DNA from: Lichenicoccus sp964247695
GTDB taxonomy: Bacteria; Pseudomonadota; Alphaproteobacteria; Acetobacterales; Acetobacteraceae
Assembly (NCBI GenBank): GCA_964247695.1
Contig: CAXTVI010000006.1
Span: 1-64,000, forward strand
Length of the DNA: 64,000 nucleotides
Direction of reading: 5' to 3'
Under the pieces are notes generated by a model, which was not told where the DNA came from, made no database searches, and was given only the letters and a program-made list of their open reading frames with translations. Position 1 is the first letter of the stretch, and every line of letters begins with the position of its first letter. Below are positions 51,500 through 60,320 of the stretch, in pieces. Position numbers and translations under genes: made by a program.

Positions 51500-52465
51500 C
51501 TACTGACGCAGCGGCGACGGGCCGAGCTCGTCCATCAGCTGGCCCATGCGGGCATAGGCGTTGTTGCGGTAGGCGATCAGGCCGGCGAGCTGCTCCGGGG
51601 TGAACTTGCCGGTCAGGCCCTCGCCGCTCTTGGTGCCGAACTTGCCCTCCGCCACCAGCGTCTTCAGGATTTCCGGCGTCGCCAGGCGGTCGCCGAACGC
51701 ATCCTCGAAGGTCTTGAAACAGTTCGCATAGACATCGAGCCCGGCCATGTCGGCGATCGCGAACGGACCGAAAAAGGCGAGCCGGAAGCCGAACGTGGTG
51801 GACACGATGGTGTCGACGTCCTCGGGCGATGCGATGCCCTCCTCGACGATCGACATCGCCTCCTTGAGCAGCACGTACTGCAGCCGGTTGAGCACGAAGC
51901 CGGGCGTGTCGGCGACCTCGGCACCCCGGCGCTTGGCACGCGCCAGCATGTCCTTCACCACCGGCACGACGGCCGGGTCGGTCGCCTTGCCGGAGACCAG
52001 CTCGACGCCCGGTATGAACGGCGCGGGGTTGCTGAAATGCACCGTCAGGAAGCGCTCGGGATGGGTCACGGCGGGGGCCAGCGTATGCACCGGCAGCGTC
52101 GAGGTGTTGGTGCCGATGATCGCGTCCGTGCGCGCCGCCGCGCAGATGCGCTTCAGCACCTCGTGCTTGATCGCCGGGATTTCCGGCACCGCCTCCTCGA
52201 TGAAATCCACCCCGGCGACGGCTTCCTCGATCGACTCCGCCGCCTTCAGGTTGGCGCGGATGGTCTCGGTGGCCCCCTTGGGGAACAGACCCTGCTCCTC
52301 GAACTGCGCGCTCTCCTTGAGCAGGCGCTCGAGCGAGGCGTGCGTCGCCGGCGCCGAGACGTCGGCGAGCGTCACCTGCATGCCGGCGAGGGCCAGCGAC
52401 TGCGCGATGCCGCCCCCCATGTAGCCGGCCCCGACCACGGCGACGGTATGGATCTTTTCAATCAT
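51500..52465 (-). CDS. 3-hydroxyacyl-CoA dehydrogenase family protein
   Basis: A 321-residue NAD-dependent dehydrogenase. Rossmann motif VAVVGAGYMGGGIAQSLALAGMQVTLADV at residues 7-35; catalytic His in TVHFSNPAPFIPGVELV; NRLQYVLLKEAMSIVEEG and the C-terminal domain with FGFRLAFFGPFAIADMAGLDVY. Could act on hydroxybutyryl-CoA or on L-gulonate/hydroxy-acid substrates; some family members in sugar clusters act on carbohydrate derivatives. It overlaps tpi-like gene by eight bases and is the last gene of the catabolic cluster. Start at ATG 52465 with AGAGG upstream. Confidence 0.88.
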   Translation of the reverse strand: MIEKIHTVAVVGAGYMGGGIAQSLALAGMQVTLADVSAPATHASLERLLKESAQFEEQGLFPKGATETIRANLKAAESIEEAVAGVDFIEEAVPEIPAIKHEVLKRICAAARTDAIIGTNTSTLPVHTLAPAVTHPERFLTVHFSNPAPFIPGVELVSGKATDPAVVPVVKDMLARAKRRGAEVADTPGFVLNRLQYVLLKEAMSIVEEGIASPEDVDTIVSTTFGFRLAFFGPFAIADMAGLDVYANCFKTFEDAFGDRLATPEILKTLVAEGKFGTKSGEGLTGKFTPEQLAGLIAYRNNAYARMGQLMDELGPSPLRQ

Positions 52466-53231
52466 GGTCTGCCTCTTTCGATTTGGCGGCAATGGAACCG
52501 GCTTCCGCGAGTACCGTCTTCAAGGCGTCGATATCGTGTGCGAAACGGCCGAGGAACAGCCCGTCGACCGCATCTTCGAGGGTGCCGAGCAGGCCGGGGC
52601 CGGCGCTGCCGCCATAGATCAGGCGGGCGCCGGAATTTGGTTCGAGATGTCGGCGCAGGCCCCGCGCCACGGCACGGATGTAGGGGGCCGCGGCGGGACG
52701 CGGCGCTCCGATTGCCCAGACCGGCTCGTAGGCGATGACGATCTCGCTGTCGGCCGGGATGCCTTCCAGCGCCGCGTCGATCTGCAGGGCGCAGGCCGCG
52801 ACCGCGGCTTCCGGCTCGCCCTCGACCACTTCGCCGACGCACAGCACCGGCACCAGCCCGGCGCGAACGCTGGCCTTCACCTTCAGCGCCACATCGGCGT
52901 CGGTCTCGCCGAACAGGGCGCGCCGCTCCGCATGGCCGATCTCGACATAGCGGCAACCGGCTTCTGCCAGCATCGGCGCCGACACCTCGCCGGTATAGGC
53001 GCCGGCATCCTCCCAGAACACGTCCTGCGCGCCGACCGAGACCCCGGTGCCGTCTAGCGCGAGGACGGCATCGGCGATCGACAGGAAGCTCGGGATCACG
53101 AACAACCCGACCGGCGCCGGTGGGGCTGCGCGCACCATGCTGGCGAGATCCGTCATCCAGGTCCGCGTGCGGGCCAGCCCCATGTACATCTTGAGGCTGA
53201 CGCCGATGAGCGCCCGCGCTTGAGCTACCAC
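52458..53231 (-). CDS. Triosephosphate-isomerase-family protein, EryH-like
   Basis: A 257-residue TIM-barrel isomerase. Catalytic residues are in place: Lys in GVSLKMYMG (replacing the usual GNWKMN), His in YVEIGHAERRALFGE, and Glu in VIAYEPVWAIG. The phosphate loop is LIYGGSAGPGL. The GVSLKMY start is typical of the paralogues that isomerise L-erythrulose 1-phosphate to D-erythrulose 4-phosphate, rather than true TpiA. It lies three bases after a DhaK-DhaL kinase, again pointing to C4 ketose metabolism. A true TpiA role is possible but less likely. Start is GTG 53231. Confidence 0.85.
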   Translation of the reverse strand: MVAQARALIGVSLKMYMGLARTRTWMTDLASMVRAAPPAPVGLFVIPSFLSIADAVLALDGTGVSVGAQDVFWEDAGAYTGEVSAPMLAEAGCRYVEIGHAERRALFGETDADVALKVKASVRAGLVPVLCVGEVVEGEPEAAVAACALQIDAALEGIPADSEIVIAYEPVWAIGAPRPAAAPYIRAVARGLRRHLEPNSGARLIYGGSAGPGLLGTLEDAVDGLFLGRFAHDIDALKTVLAEAGSIAAKSKEADHD

Positions 53232-53234
53232 GAG

Positions 53235-54944
53235 TCAGCCATCCAGCCGGTCCAGCACCGACCGCGCCGCCATGGCGAGCGAGATCGCGCCGGCGTCTGG
53301 ATGTCCCTTCGAACGCTCCGCCAGCGGCCGCGCGCGTCCGAGCCGTGGCACCAGGTCGGCGGTCTGCTTCGCCGCCTCGGTCGCGGCGTCGGCGGCAGCG
53401 TTCCAGGCGTCACGGACCGTGCCGCCCTGAGAGACTGCCGCCTCCAGCGTGCGGACGAACGGGTCGAGCGCATCCACCAGCGTCTTGTCGCCCGGCTTGG
53501 CGCCGCCGAGACGGGTTATCGCGGCCAGCGCCGCGGTCGCGCCGGCCGCCAGCCGCGTCGCATCGATTCCAGCCTCGTCACTGAGCTCCTGGCTCCAGGA
53601 ACGCAGCCCGACACCCCAGATGGCGCCGGAGGTGCCTCCGGCGCGATCCGCCCAGGCGTCGGCCGCGGCCGCCAGCACGCTGGCGGCACCGGCGCCCGCG
53701 TCGGCCGCTTCCTTCGCCGCCGCGGCAGCGGCGGCGGAACCGCGCGCCATGCCCTGGCCGTGATCACCGTCGCCGGCCTGCGCGTCGATCCGGCCGAGCT
53801 CGGGCTCGGCGTCGCGCAGGATGTCCGCGAGATGCGACAGCACGCCTGCGATGCAGCGTCCGCCGGCCTGTCCCTCCGGCGAGGCCTGCGGCCAGCTCTG
53901 CGCTGCCGTTACCGTCTCGGCCAAGGCCGGCGCCGGTTCCGCCTTGATTGTGGCGCCCCGACGCAGCACGGCGGAATCGCAGGGCGCCAGCCAGCAGGTC
54001 TCGAGGTCTGCATCGAGCCAGGTGAGGGTGAGCGAGCAGCCCTCCATGTCCAGGCTGGTCACGAACTCGCCAACCTCGGGCGCAACGACCGTCAGGCCGG
54101 CCTCCCGCAGCAGGTCCGAGACCGAGGCCCACAGCACGAACAGCTCCTCGTACTTGGTGCTGCCAAGGCCGTTCAGGATCGCCGCCACCCGGGACCCGCC
54201 TTCTGCCGGCGCTTCCGACAGCAGCCGGTCCACCAGCAGTTTCGCAAGGTCTGCCGCCGGCATGATCGGCAACTCGTCGATGCCGGGCTCGCCATGGATG
54301 CCAAGCCCGATCGCCATACGACCCTCGGGCACGGAAAACAGCGGCTGCTTCGCCCCCGGCAGGGTGCAGCCGCCGAAGGCCACTCCGAATGAACGCGTGC
54401 GCGCATTGGCGAGACGCGCGATGCGCTCGACCTCGTCGAGAGGCTGGCCGGCTTCCGCCGCCGCTCCCGCGATCTTGAACACCGCAAGGTCGCCGGCGAC
54501 GCCACGCCTCCGCTCATGCTCGGAAGCGGGCGCGCTGGCGACGTCGTCGCTGACCGCCAGCACCCGCACGTCGAAGCCGTCCCCGCGCAGCCGTTCGGCG
54601 GCGAGGCCGAAATTCAGCACGTCGCCGGCATAGTTGCCGAAACCCAGCAGGATGCCGCCGCCGCGATGCGCGCGCGCGCCGATGTCGCGGATCGCGCGCG
54701 TCGAAGGCGAGGCGAATACGTCGCCGGCAACCGCGGCGTCGGCCAGGCCCGGACCGACATAGCCGGCAAAGGCCGGGTAGTGGCCGCTGCCGCCGCCGAT
54801 CACCAGCGCGACCTTGCCCTCCGGTGTCGCGGTCGAGCGCTCAACGCCGTCCGGCACCGCGCGCACGAACTGCGCAAACACGTCGCAATAGCCGGCGAGA
54901 GCCGTCGCCGCGAACGCGGTCGGCTCGTCATGCAGGTGGGTCAT
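53235..54944 (-). CDS. Dihydroxyacetone/erythrulose kinase, DhaK-DhaL fusion
   Basis: A 569-residue two-domain ATP-dependent kinase. DhaK half (1-330): VALVIGGGSGHYPAFAGYVG, and the covalent substrate His217 in GLGIHGEPGI. DhaL half (about 360-569): DAQAGDGDHGQGMARG metal/ATP-binding loop and RAGGTSGAIWGVGLRSWSQEL. Fused kinases phosphorylate dihydroxyacetone, glyceraldehyde or C4 ketoses such as erythrulose. Partner of the isomerase downstream (3 bases apart) and the TIM-barrel protein upstream (27 bases). Confidence 0.92.
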   Translation of the reverse strand: MTHLHDEPTAFAATALAGYCDVFAQFVRAVPDGVERSTATPEGKVALVIGGGSGHYPAFAGYVGPGLADAAVAGDVFASPSTRAIRDIGARAHRGGGILLGFGNYAGDVLNFGLAAERLRGDGFDVRVLAVSDDVASAPASEHERRRGVAGDLAVFKIAGAAAEAGQPLDEVERIARLANARTRSFGVAFGGCTLPGAKQPLFSVPEGRMAIGLGIHGEPGIDELPIMPAADLAKLLVDRLLSEAPAEGGSRVAAILNGLGSTKYEELFVLWASVSDLLREAGLTVVAPEVGEFVTSLDMEGCSLTLTWLDADLETCWLAPCDSAVLRRGATIKAEPAPALAETVTAAQSWPQASPEGQAGGRCIAGVLSHLADILRDAEPELGRIDAQAGDGDHGQGMARGSAAAAAAAKEAADAGAGAASVLAAAADAWADRAGGTSGAIWGVGLRSWSQELSDEAGIDATRLAAGATAALAAITRLGGAKPGDKTLVDALDPFVRTLEAAVSQGGTVRDAWNAAADAATEAAKQTADLVPRLGRARPLAERSKGHPDAGAISLAMAARSVLDRLDG

Positions 54945-54971
54945 GGCCCGGCTCCCGTCAGGTCGCGATGA

Positions 54972-55931
54972 TCAGGCCGGAGCAATCGACTTCGGCAGGA
55001 TGCGGCGCAGGTATTCGCGGTTGGTGGCGCAGACGCTGAGACCGTCGCCGCCGTAATGCTCCAGGCAGAACGCGCCACGGAAGCCATGCCCGATGGCCTG
55101 CTTGACGGCGACCCGGTAGCTGATCAGGCCCAGTTCCAGCGGCGCCGGCGAGGTGGCGATGAAGCCGTCCGCCTCGACCTCGTCACGGAAATAGTTCTTG
55201 GCGTGCCAGTATTTCACATACGGCATGGTCTTCTCGACCATCGACTGCCAGCGCTCCATCGGGCGGTGCAGCCGGATCAGGTTGCCGATGTCCGGATTAA
55301 GCCCCACCGCCGGATGATTGATGTCGTGAAGGAACTTCACCGCGCCGTCGGCCGAGCCGACATAGGTGTCCTCGTACATCTCGAGCGCGATGTCGACACC
55401 GACGCTCTCGGCATGCTTTCCGAGTTCCTGGTAGCCCTCGACGGCGCGCTTGTAGGTCGCCGGATCGTCCGGGTTCCTGACCCCGTCCACGGTCCAGAAC
55501 CACGTCACCTTCTTCTGCGCGTCGGTCAGCGGCCCGAACAGCCCGAAGCTGACATGCTTCGCGCCGATCTCGGCGGCGACGTCGAGCAGGCGGTGGCTGT
55601 ATTCGAGATAGGCCGGGCCGTGCTCGGGGTCGATGATGCTGCGCCGCGCGGTGGAGATCGCCGGGATCGTCAGGCCGTGATCCTTCAGCACGTCGAGGAA
55701 TTCGCGGCGGCGGACGGGAGTCAGGTCGGCGATCCGGATCCAGCTATCGGTCGGGTCGATCTCGGTGAAGCCGGCGCCGCTGACGTCCGACACGGTCTCG
55801 GACCACTGCTCGGCGGACTGGTCCTGCACCGAGCTGCCATCCGGCAGGATGTTGGCGTACTGGATCATCGCGGCCGCAATCGGCCAGTTCAGGTTGGTGA
55901 GCGTTCGAGACGTGTCTGATGGCATCGTCAT
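54972..55931 (-). CDS. Sugar phosphate isomerase/epimerase (xylose-isomerase-like TIM barrel)
   Basis: A 319-residue AP_endonuc_2-fold protein. Features: WSETVSDVSGAGFTEIDPTDSWIR, an acidic metal-site series (ALEMYEDTYVGS with Glu-Asp, NPDIGNLIRLH, KYWHAKNYF with His, CLEHYGGDG with Glu and His). A cysteine-free active site with divalent metal is expected. In erythrulose pathways a similar protein isomerises tetrulose phosphate. It starts the lower half of the cluster, following a 143-base gap with two palindromes. Confidence 0.85.
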   Translation of the reverse strand: MTMPSDTSRTLTNLNWPIAAAMIQYANILPDGSSVQDQSAEQWSETVSDVSGAGFTEIDPTDSWIRIADLTPVRRREFLDVLKDHGLTIPAISTARRSIIDPEHGPAYLEYSHRLLDVAAEIGAKHVSFGLFGPLTDAQKKVTWFWTVDGVRNPDDPATYKRAVEGYQELGKHAESVGVDIALEMYEDTYVGSADGAVKFLHDINHPAVGLNPDIGNLIRLHRPMERWQSMVEKTMPYVKYWHAKNYFRDEVEADGFIATSPAPLELGLISYRVAVKQAIGHGFRGAFCLEHYGGDGLSVCATNREYLRRILPKSIAPA

Positions 55932-56027
55932 GATCCTCCCGAGTTCAGGTTGCGGCTCGCATCTCGTTCCGGACTGGATGCACCGGCAGGCAAGGCGGTT
56001 GGTCTAGACAGCGCTACCATAACCGTC

Positions 56028-56039
56028 CAATCACGATTG
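56028..56039. promoter_or_regulatory. Short palindrome upstream of the TIM-barrel gene
   Basis: CAATC-AC-GATTG (56028-56039), about 97 bases upstream of the gene start at 55931. Possible operator; no regulator is seen in the cluster. Confidence 0.3.
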
Positions 56040-56041
56040 CG

Positions 56042-56075
56042 GTCCGACCCATACCCAGGCTGGTATGGCTCGGAC
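56042..56075. promoter_or_regulatory. 34-base near-perfect palindrome after the dehydratase stop codon
   Basis: Outer arms GTCCGA (56042-56047) and TCGGAC (56070-56075), inner arms CCATACC (56049-56055) and GGTATGG (56062-56068), one C-C mismatch, six-base loop. It begins at the last base of the KDA dehydratase stop. No T-run follows, so it may be an mRNA processing or stabilising hairpin, or an operator. Confidence 0.6.
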
Positions 56076-56998
56076 TACCGGCCCCAGCGCAGCACCAGCG
56101 GATCCAGCCGCCGGGCGATCTCGATCAGGCCGGCTCGGGTGTCGGGATGCAGTGGCAGCAGCGGCGGGCGCGGCGCGTCACAGGCGATCACGCCGCCCTC
56201 GCGCATCAGCGCCTTGGCTGCCAGCAGGCCGCATTGCCGGTTCTCGTAGTTGATCAGCGGCAGCCAGCGCTCATAGCCGGCGATGGCCGCGTCGCGGCGC
56301 CCGGCCAGGAAGTCATGCACGATGGCGCCGATCGCGTCCGGAAACCCACCGCCGGTCATGCTGCCGGTGGCCCCGGCATCGAGGTCGGCGAGCAAGGTGA
56401 TCGCCTCCTCGCCGTCCCACGGCCCCACGATCGCATCGCCGCCAAGTGCCACCAGCTCGCGCAGCTTGGACGCCGCCTGCGCCGTCTCGATCTTGAAGTA
56501 GGACACGTTGCGTATGTCGCGCGCCATGCGGGCGAGCAGCGACGCCGGCAGGGCGGTGCCGCTGACGGGCGCGTCCTGGATCATGATCGGGATGTCGATT
56601 GACTCCGACACCACCCGGAAGAACGCCTCGATGCCGGCTTCCGGCACCCGGATGGTGGCGCCGTGATAAGGCGGCATCACCATCACCATCGCGGCCCCCA
56701 GCGCCTGCGCCTCGCGCGACCGCTCGGCGCAGATCCGTGAGGAGAAATGCGTCGTGGTGACGATCACCGGGACCCGTCCACGTACATGCTCGAGGATGCT
56801 GCGTGTCAGCAGCCCCCGCTCGTCGTCGGAGAGCACGAACTGCTCGGAGAAGTTGGCGAGGATGCAGAGCCCGTCGGAACCCGCGTCGATCATGAAGTCG
56901 GTGCAGCGGCGCTGCCCGTCGAGATCGAGCCCGCCCGCATCGTCGAAGATGGTCGGCATGACCGGGAAGACGCCGCGATAGGCGGGCGTGGCAGCCAT
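56075..56998 (-). CDS. 2-keto-3-deoxy-L-arabonate dehydratase-like (DHDPS/NAL family)
   Basis: A 307-residue class I aldolase-fold dehydratase. Start YRGVFPVMPTIFDD, then MIDAGSDGLCILANFSEQFVLSDDER, TTTHFSSRICAERSREAQALGAAMVMVMPPYHGA, Schiff-base Lys in SYFKIETAQAA, and GPWDGEEAITLLADLDAGATGSMTGGG. This LANFSEQF-type variant is known from L-2-keto-3-deoxyarabonate dehydratase of the non-phosphorylative pentose pathway, giving 2-oxoglutarate semialdehyde. The preceding UxaA-type dehydratase is two bases away. Substrate stereochemistry is inferred. Start at ATG 56998. Confidence 0.85.
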   Translation of the reverse strand: MAATPAYRGVFPVMPTIFDDAGGLDLDGQRRCTDFMIDAGSDGLCILANFSEQFVLSDDERGLLTRSILEHVRGRVPVIVTTTHFSSRICAERSREAQALGAAMVMVMPPYHGATIRVPEAGIEAFFRVVSESIDIPIMIQDAPVSGTALPASLLARMARDIRNVSYFKIETAQAASKLRELVALGGDAIVGPWDGEEAITLLADLDAGATGSMTGGGFPDAIGAIVHDFLAGRRDAAIAGYERWLPLINYENRQCGLLAAKALMREGGVIACDAPRPPLLPLHPDTRAGLIEIARRLDPLVLRWGR

Positions 56999-57000
56999 GG

Positions 57001-58533
57001 TCACATCACCGCGCCGAGCTGCCACGGCACGAACTCGTTGCTGCCATAGCCGAGATCCTCGCTCAGCGTATGCTCGCCTGAGGCCACCGCCAGGATGGTG
57101 CGGAAGATGCGCTCGCCGGCTGCCGCGATGGTATCGCTGCCGTCGATGATGCCGCCGGTGTTGACGTCCATGTCCTCCGCCATGCGCTCGTACATCGGCG
57201 TGTTGGTGGCGATCTTTATGCAGGGCGCCGGCCGGAACCCCGAGGTCGAGCCGCGCCCGGTGGTGAAGCAGATCACGGTGCAGCCGCCGGCGACCTGTCC
57301 GGTCACTGCGACCGGGTCATAGCCGGGCGTATCCATGAACACGAAGCCACGTGCTGTGATCTTCTCGGCGAACTCGTACACCGCCTCCAGCCGCGCGGTG
57401 CCGCTTTTCGCGACTGCCCCCAGCGACTTCTCCAGGATGGTGGTCAGGCCGCCCGCCTTGTTGCCGTGCGACGGGTTGTTGTTGAGCTCGGCCTGATGGC
57501 GCTGCGCGTAGTCGCGCCACCACGCGATGCGCGCGAGCAGGTGCTCGGCGACCTCCGGGCGCGCCGCCCGGCGGGTCAGCAGGTGCTCGGCGCCGTAGAT
57601 CTCCGGCGTCTCGGCCAGCACCGTGGTGCCGCCATGCCGCACCAGCAGGTCGGAGGCGTAGCCCAGCGCCGGGTTGGCCGAGATGCCGGAATAGCCGTCC
57701 GAGCCGCCGCATTCGAGCGCCAGCACCAGGGCGCTGGCCGGCTGCGGCGTGCGTCGTGCGGCGCCCACCACGGGCAGCATCTCGCGCACCATGGCGACCG
57801 CCGCCTCGATGGTACGCCGCGTGCCGCCGGTCTCCTGGATGGTCATGCTGCGCAGCGTGGCCCCCTCGATGAGCCCGTGCGCCTGCATCAGAGCCGGGAT
57901 CTGGTTGGTCTCGCAGCCCAGCCCGATCATCAGCACGCCGCCGACATTGGGGTTGGTGGCGTAGCCCGCGATGGTGCGGGTCAGATACTGGTAGCCTTCG
58001 GTCTGCATGTTGAGCGCGCAGCCGCCGCCATGCGTCAGCGCGATCACCCCGTCGACGGTCTCGAACCCGTCCAGCGCGTCCTTCCGGTTGAAATGCTCCG
58101 CCACCGCCTGGCAGACCGTGGCCGAGCAGTTCACAGACGAGATCACCGCGATGTAGTTACGGGTGCCGACACGGCCGTCGGGCCGCAGATAGCCCTGGAA
58201 GGTGGCTTGCTCGGCGTCGGGCAGCAGGTCCGGCGCCACCGCGTCGACGCAGAACTCGTGCGTCAGCGCGAGGTCGCTCATCGCCATGTTGGTGGTGTGC
58301 ACATGGTCGCCCGGCTCGATCGGCGCGGTCGCGAAGCCGATCACCTGGCCGTACTTGCGCACCGGCTGGCCGAGCTCGATCGCCACCAGTGCGACCTTGT
58401 GGCCGCGCGGGACCGGCATCCGGATGGCAAGCCCGCTTGGTGCCAGGCGCTCGCCCACGGCCAGCGGACGCCGCGCCACCGCGACAGTGTCGCGCTCGTG
58501 CAGCAGGGTGATGGCGGGAACGGCGACGTCCAT
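57001..58533 (-). CDS. UxaA/GarD-family sugar-acid dehydratase
   Basis: A 510-residue dehydratase. The N-terminal SAF domain covers residues 1-90 (ITLLHERDTVAVARRPLAVGERLAP) and the UxaA body starts near 105 (GYLRPDGRVGTRNYIAVISSVNCSATVCQAVAEHF). Marks: ALTHGGGCALNMQTEGYQYLTRTIAGYATNPNVGG, LALECGGSDGYSGISANPALGYASD, NNNPSHGNKAGGLTTILEKSLGAVAKSG and FMDTPGYDPVAVTG. Family members dehydrate altronate or galactarate; with the downstream enzyme this one probably makes a 2-keto-3-deoxy-pentonate. It would replace the IlvD/EDD-type arabonate dehydratase. Start at ATG 58533. Confidence 0.88.
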   Translation of the reverse strand: MDVAVPAITLLHERDTVAVARRPLAVGERLAPSGLAIRMPVPRGHKVALVAIELGQPVRKYGQVIGFATAPIEPGDHVHTTNMAMSDLALTHEFCVDAVAPDLLPDAEQATFQGYLRPDGRVGTRNYIAVISSVNCSATVCQAVAEHFNRKDALDGFETVDGVIALTHGGGCALNMQTEGYQYLTRTIAGYATNPNVGGVLMIGLGCETNQIPALMQAHGLIEGATLRSMTIQETGGTRRTIEAAVAMVREMLPVVGAARRTPQPASALVLALECGGSDGYSGISANPALGYASDLLVRHGGTTVLAETPEIYGAEHLLTRRAARPEVAEHLLARIAWWRDYAQRHQAELNNNPSHGNKAGGLTTILEKSLGAVAKSGTARLEAVYEFAEKITARGFVFMDTPGYDPVAVTGQVAGGCTVICFTTGRGSTSGFRPAPCIKIATNTPMYERMAEDMDVNTGGIIDGSDTIAAAGERIFRTILAVASGEHTLSEDLGYGSNEFVPWQLGAVM

Positions 58534-58593
58534 GGCAGGCCTCGGCTCCAGGGGTCGTTGAAGATTATGCCTGCCGCGGGTACGGCGCAATTT

Positions 58594-58610
58594 CCGGGCG
58601 GGTCGCCCGG
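58594..58610. promoter_or_regulatory. Small GC palindrome between amidase and UxaA genes
   Basis: CCGGGCG-GGT-CGCCCGG (58594-58610) in the 117-base gap. Could end amidase transcripts or be incidental in GC-rich DNA; no T-run. Confidence 0.3.
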
Positions 58611-58650
58611 ACGGCCGCCCTTGCCGGCCGGGTGATGCCCGCCCCTCCGC

Positions 58651-60300
58651 TCAGGATCGATGGCTCACCGGCAGCAGCAGTGCCTTCTGCGCGCCCGTCT
58701 CCGGCAGCGTCGGCAGGTAGCGCGGCTGCTGCCTGATGCCGGCCGCCGCCTCGTAGGCGGCGCCGAGCTCCAGCAGGCGCTGCTCGGACCAGCGCGGCCC
58801 GATGAAGGATAGCCCGACCGGCAACCCGTCGACATTTCCCATCGGTACCGTCAGATGCGGAGTGCCGGCCACCGCCGGCAGCGTCGAGGCGCTGCCGCCG
58901 TCATGGTCGCCATTGACCAGGTCGACCACCCAGGCCGGCCCGCCGGTGGGAGCGACCATGGCGTCGAGATCGTTCTGCGCCTGCAGCTTGTCGAGCCCGT
59001 CCGGTCCGGCCATCCGGCGCGATTGCGACAAGGCCGTGCGATAGCCTGCATCCCCCAGTCCCGCGGTGGCCTGCGCCTTGAGCATCAGGTCCTGGTTGAA
59101 CAGGCCGAGCTCTCGGTCGTGCTGCGCCTCGTTGAGCGCGATCACGTCTGCCATCGTGCGCGTCTTCACGACCGGCGGTGTGCTGGCAAGGTAGCTGTCC
59201 AGGCCGGCCTTGAACTCGGTCAGCAGCACGGTCATCTCGGCGGCACTGATGGCGTCGAGGTCCGGGCCGTCCTTGATCTCGACCAGGATCGCGCCGGCGT
59301 CACGCAGCCGGTCGAGTGCTTGGCCGAACACCATGTCGGTCGCGGCATGGTGCCCGGCCAGGAAGCGCAGCACGCCGATCCGCTTGCCCTTCAGTGCAGC
59401 GGCGCCATCGCCGACCGACCCCGCCGGCCGATGCGCGTCGGCATCCACCGTCGCCGGGTCCGCCGGGTCGCTGCCGGCGAGCACCGAGGCCAGCAGCGCC
59501 GCATCGGCGACGCTGTGCGTGATCGGCCCGGCGGTGTCCTGGCTCGCCGAGATCGGCACCACGTGGGTGCGCGACACCAGGCCCACCGTCGGCTTCAGCC
59601 CGACCAGTCCGGTCAGCGAGGCCGGGCAGGTGATCGAGCCGTCGGTCTCGGTGCCGATCGCGGCCGGCGCCAGCGACGCCGCCACCGCGGCGGCACTGCC
59701 CGACGACGAGCCGCAGGCCGAGCGGTCGAGCGCGTACGGGTTGCGGGTCAGGCCGCCGACACCGCTCCAGCCGCTGATCGAGGTGGACGAGCGCATGTTG
59801 GCCCACTCCGACAGGTTGGTCTTGCCAAGGATGATCGCGCCCGCCGCGCGCAGACGCGCCACCAGCGGCGCATCGCGATGGGTGACGTTCTCCGCCAGCG
59901 CCAGCGAGCCCGCCGTGGTCGGCATCGCGTCCTCGGTTTCGATATTGTCCTTCACCAGGATCGGCACGCCTTCAAGCGCACGCATCGGCGCGCCGGAATG
60001 CCGGCGCTTGTCGCTGGCCGCGGCTTCGGCTTCCGCTTGCGGGTTCAGCGCGATCACCGAATGCAGCGACGGCCCGGCATGATCGACGGCTGCGATGCGC
60101 TCGAGATACGCCCGCACCAGCGCCGCGGACGTCACGTGCCCCGCCTGCATGTCGCGTGCGACATCGGCGATTCCCTTGTGCTGCACATCGTAGCCAGCAT
60201 GTGGGTGGTTCGCAGGCGGCATGGCGGCGGCTCCTGTCACGGCGATGGCGCCGAGCAGCAGCAGCGCGCGCGGCAGCGTGGTCTTGGAAGGTGTTTGCAT
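58651..60300 (-). CDS. Exported amidase, peptide-amidase (Pam)-like
   Basis: A 549-residue amidase-signature enzyme with a signal peptide (ALLLLGAIAVTGAAA, residues 12-26), hence periplasmic or secreted. The Ser-Ser-Lys triad is present: Lys117 (VPILVKDNIETED), cis-Ser near 198 (ACGSSSGSAAAVAASL), and nucleophile Ser222 (ETDGSITCPASLTG). The close resemblance of spacing and motif to Stenotrophomonas peptide amidase suggests hydrolysis of peptide C-terminal amides, a family-based inference. It starts 20 bases after the FAD dehydrogenase stop. Confidence 0.88.
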   Translation of the reverse strand: MQTPSKTTLPRALLLLGAIAVTGAAAMPPANHPHAGYDVQHKGIADVARDMQAGHVTSAALVRAYLERIAAVDHAGPSLHSVIALNPQAEAEAAASDKRRHSGAPMRALEGVPILVKDNIETEDAMPTTAGSLALAENVTHRDAPLVARLRAAGAIILGKTNLSEWANMRSSTSISGWSGVGGLTRNPYALDRSACGSSSGSAAAVAASLAPAAIGTETDGSITCPASLTGLVGLKPTVGLVSRTHVVPISASQDTAGPITHSVADAALLASVLAGSDPADPATVDADAHRPAGSVGDGAAALKGKRIGVLRFLAGHHAATDMVFGQALDRLRDAGAILVEIKDGPDLDAISAAEMTVLLTEFKAGLDSYLASTPPVVKTRTMADVIALNEAQHDRELGLFNQDLMLKAQATAGLGDAGYRTALSQSRRMAGPDGLDKLQAQNDLDAMVAPTGGPAWVVDLVNGDHDGGSASTLPAVAGTPHLTVPMGNVDGLPVGLSFIGPRWSEQRLLELGAAYEAAAGIRQQPRYLPTLPETGAQKALLLPVSHRS

Positions 60301-60320
60301 CAGGCCTCGAAAGTCCGGAG

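Noticed and set aside
52458..53231. Housekeeping TpiA
   Set aside because: The N-terminal GVSLKMY in place of GNWKMN and the kinase neighbour favour an erythrulose-phosphate isomerase; true TpiA is not excluded.
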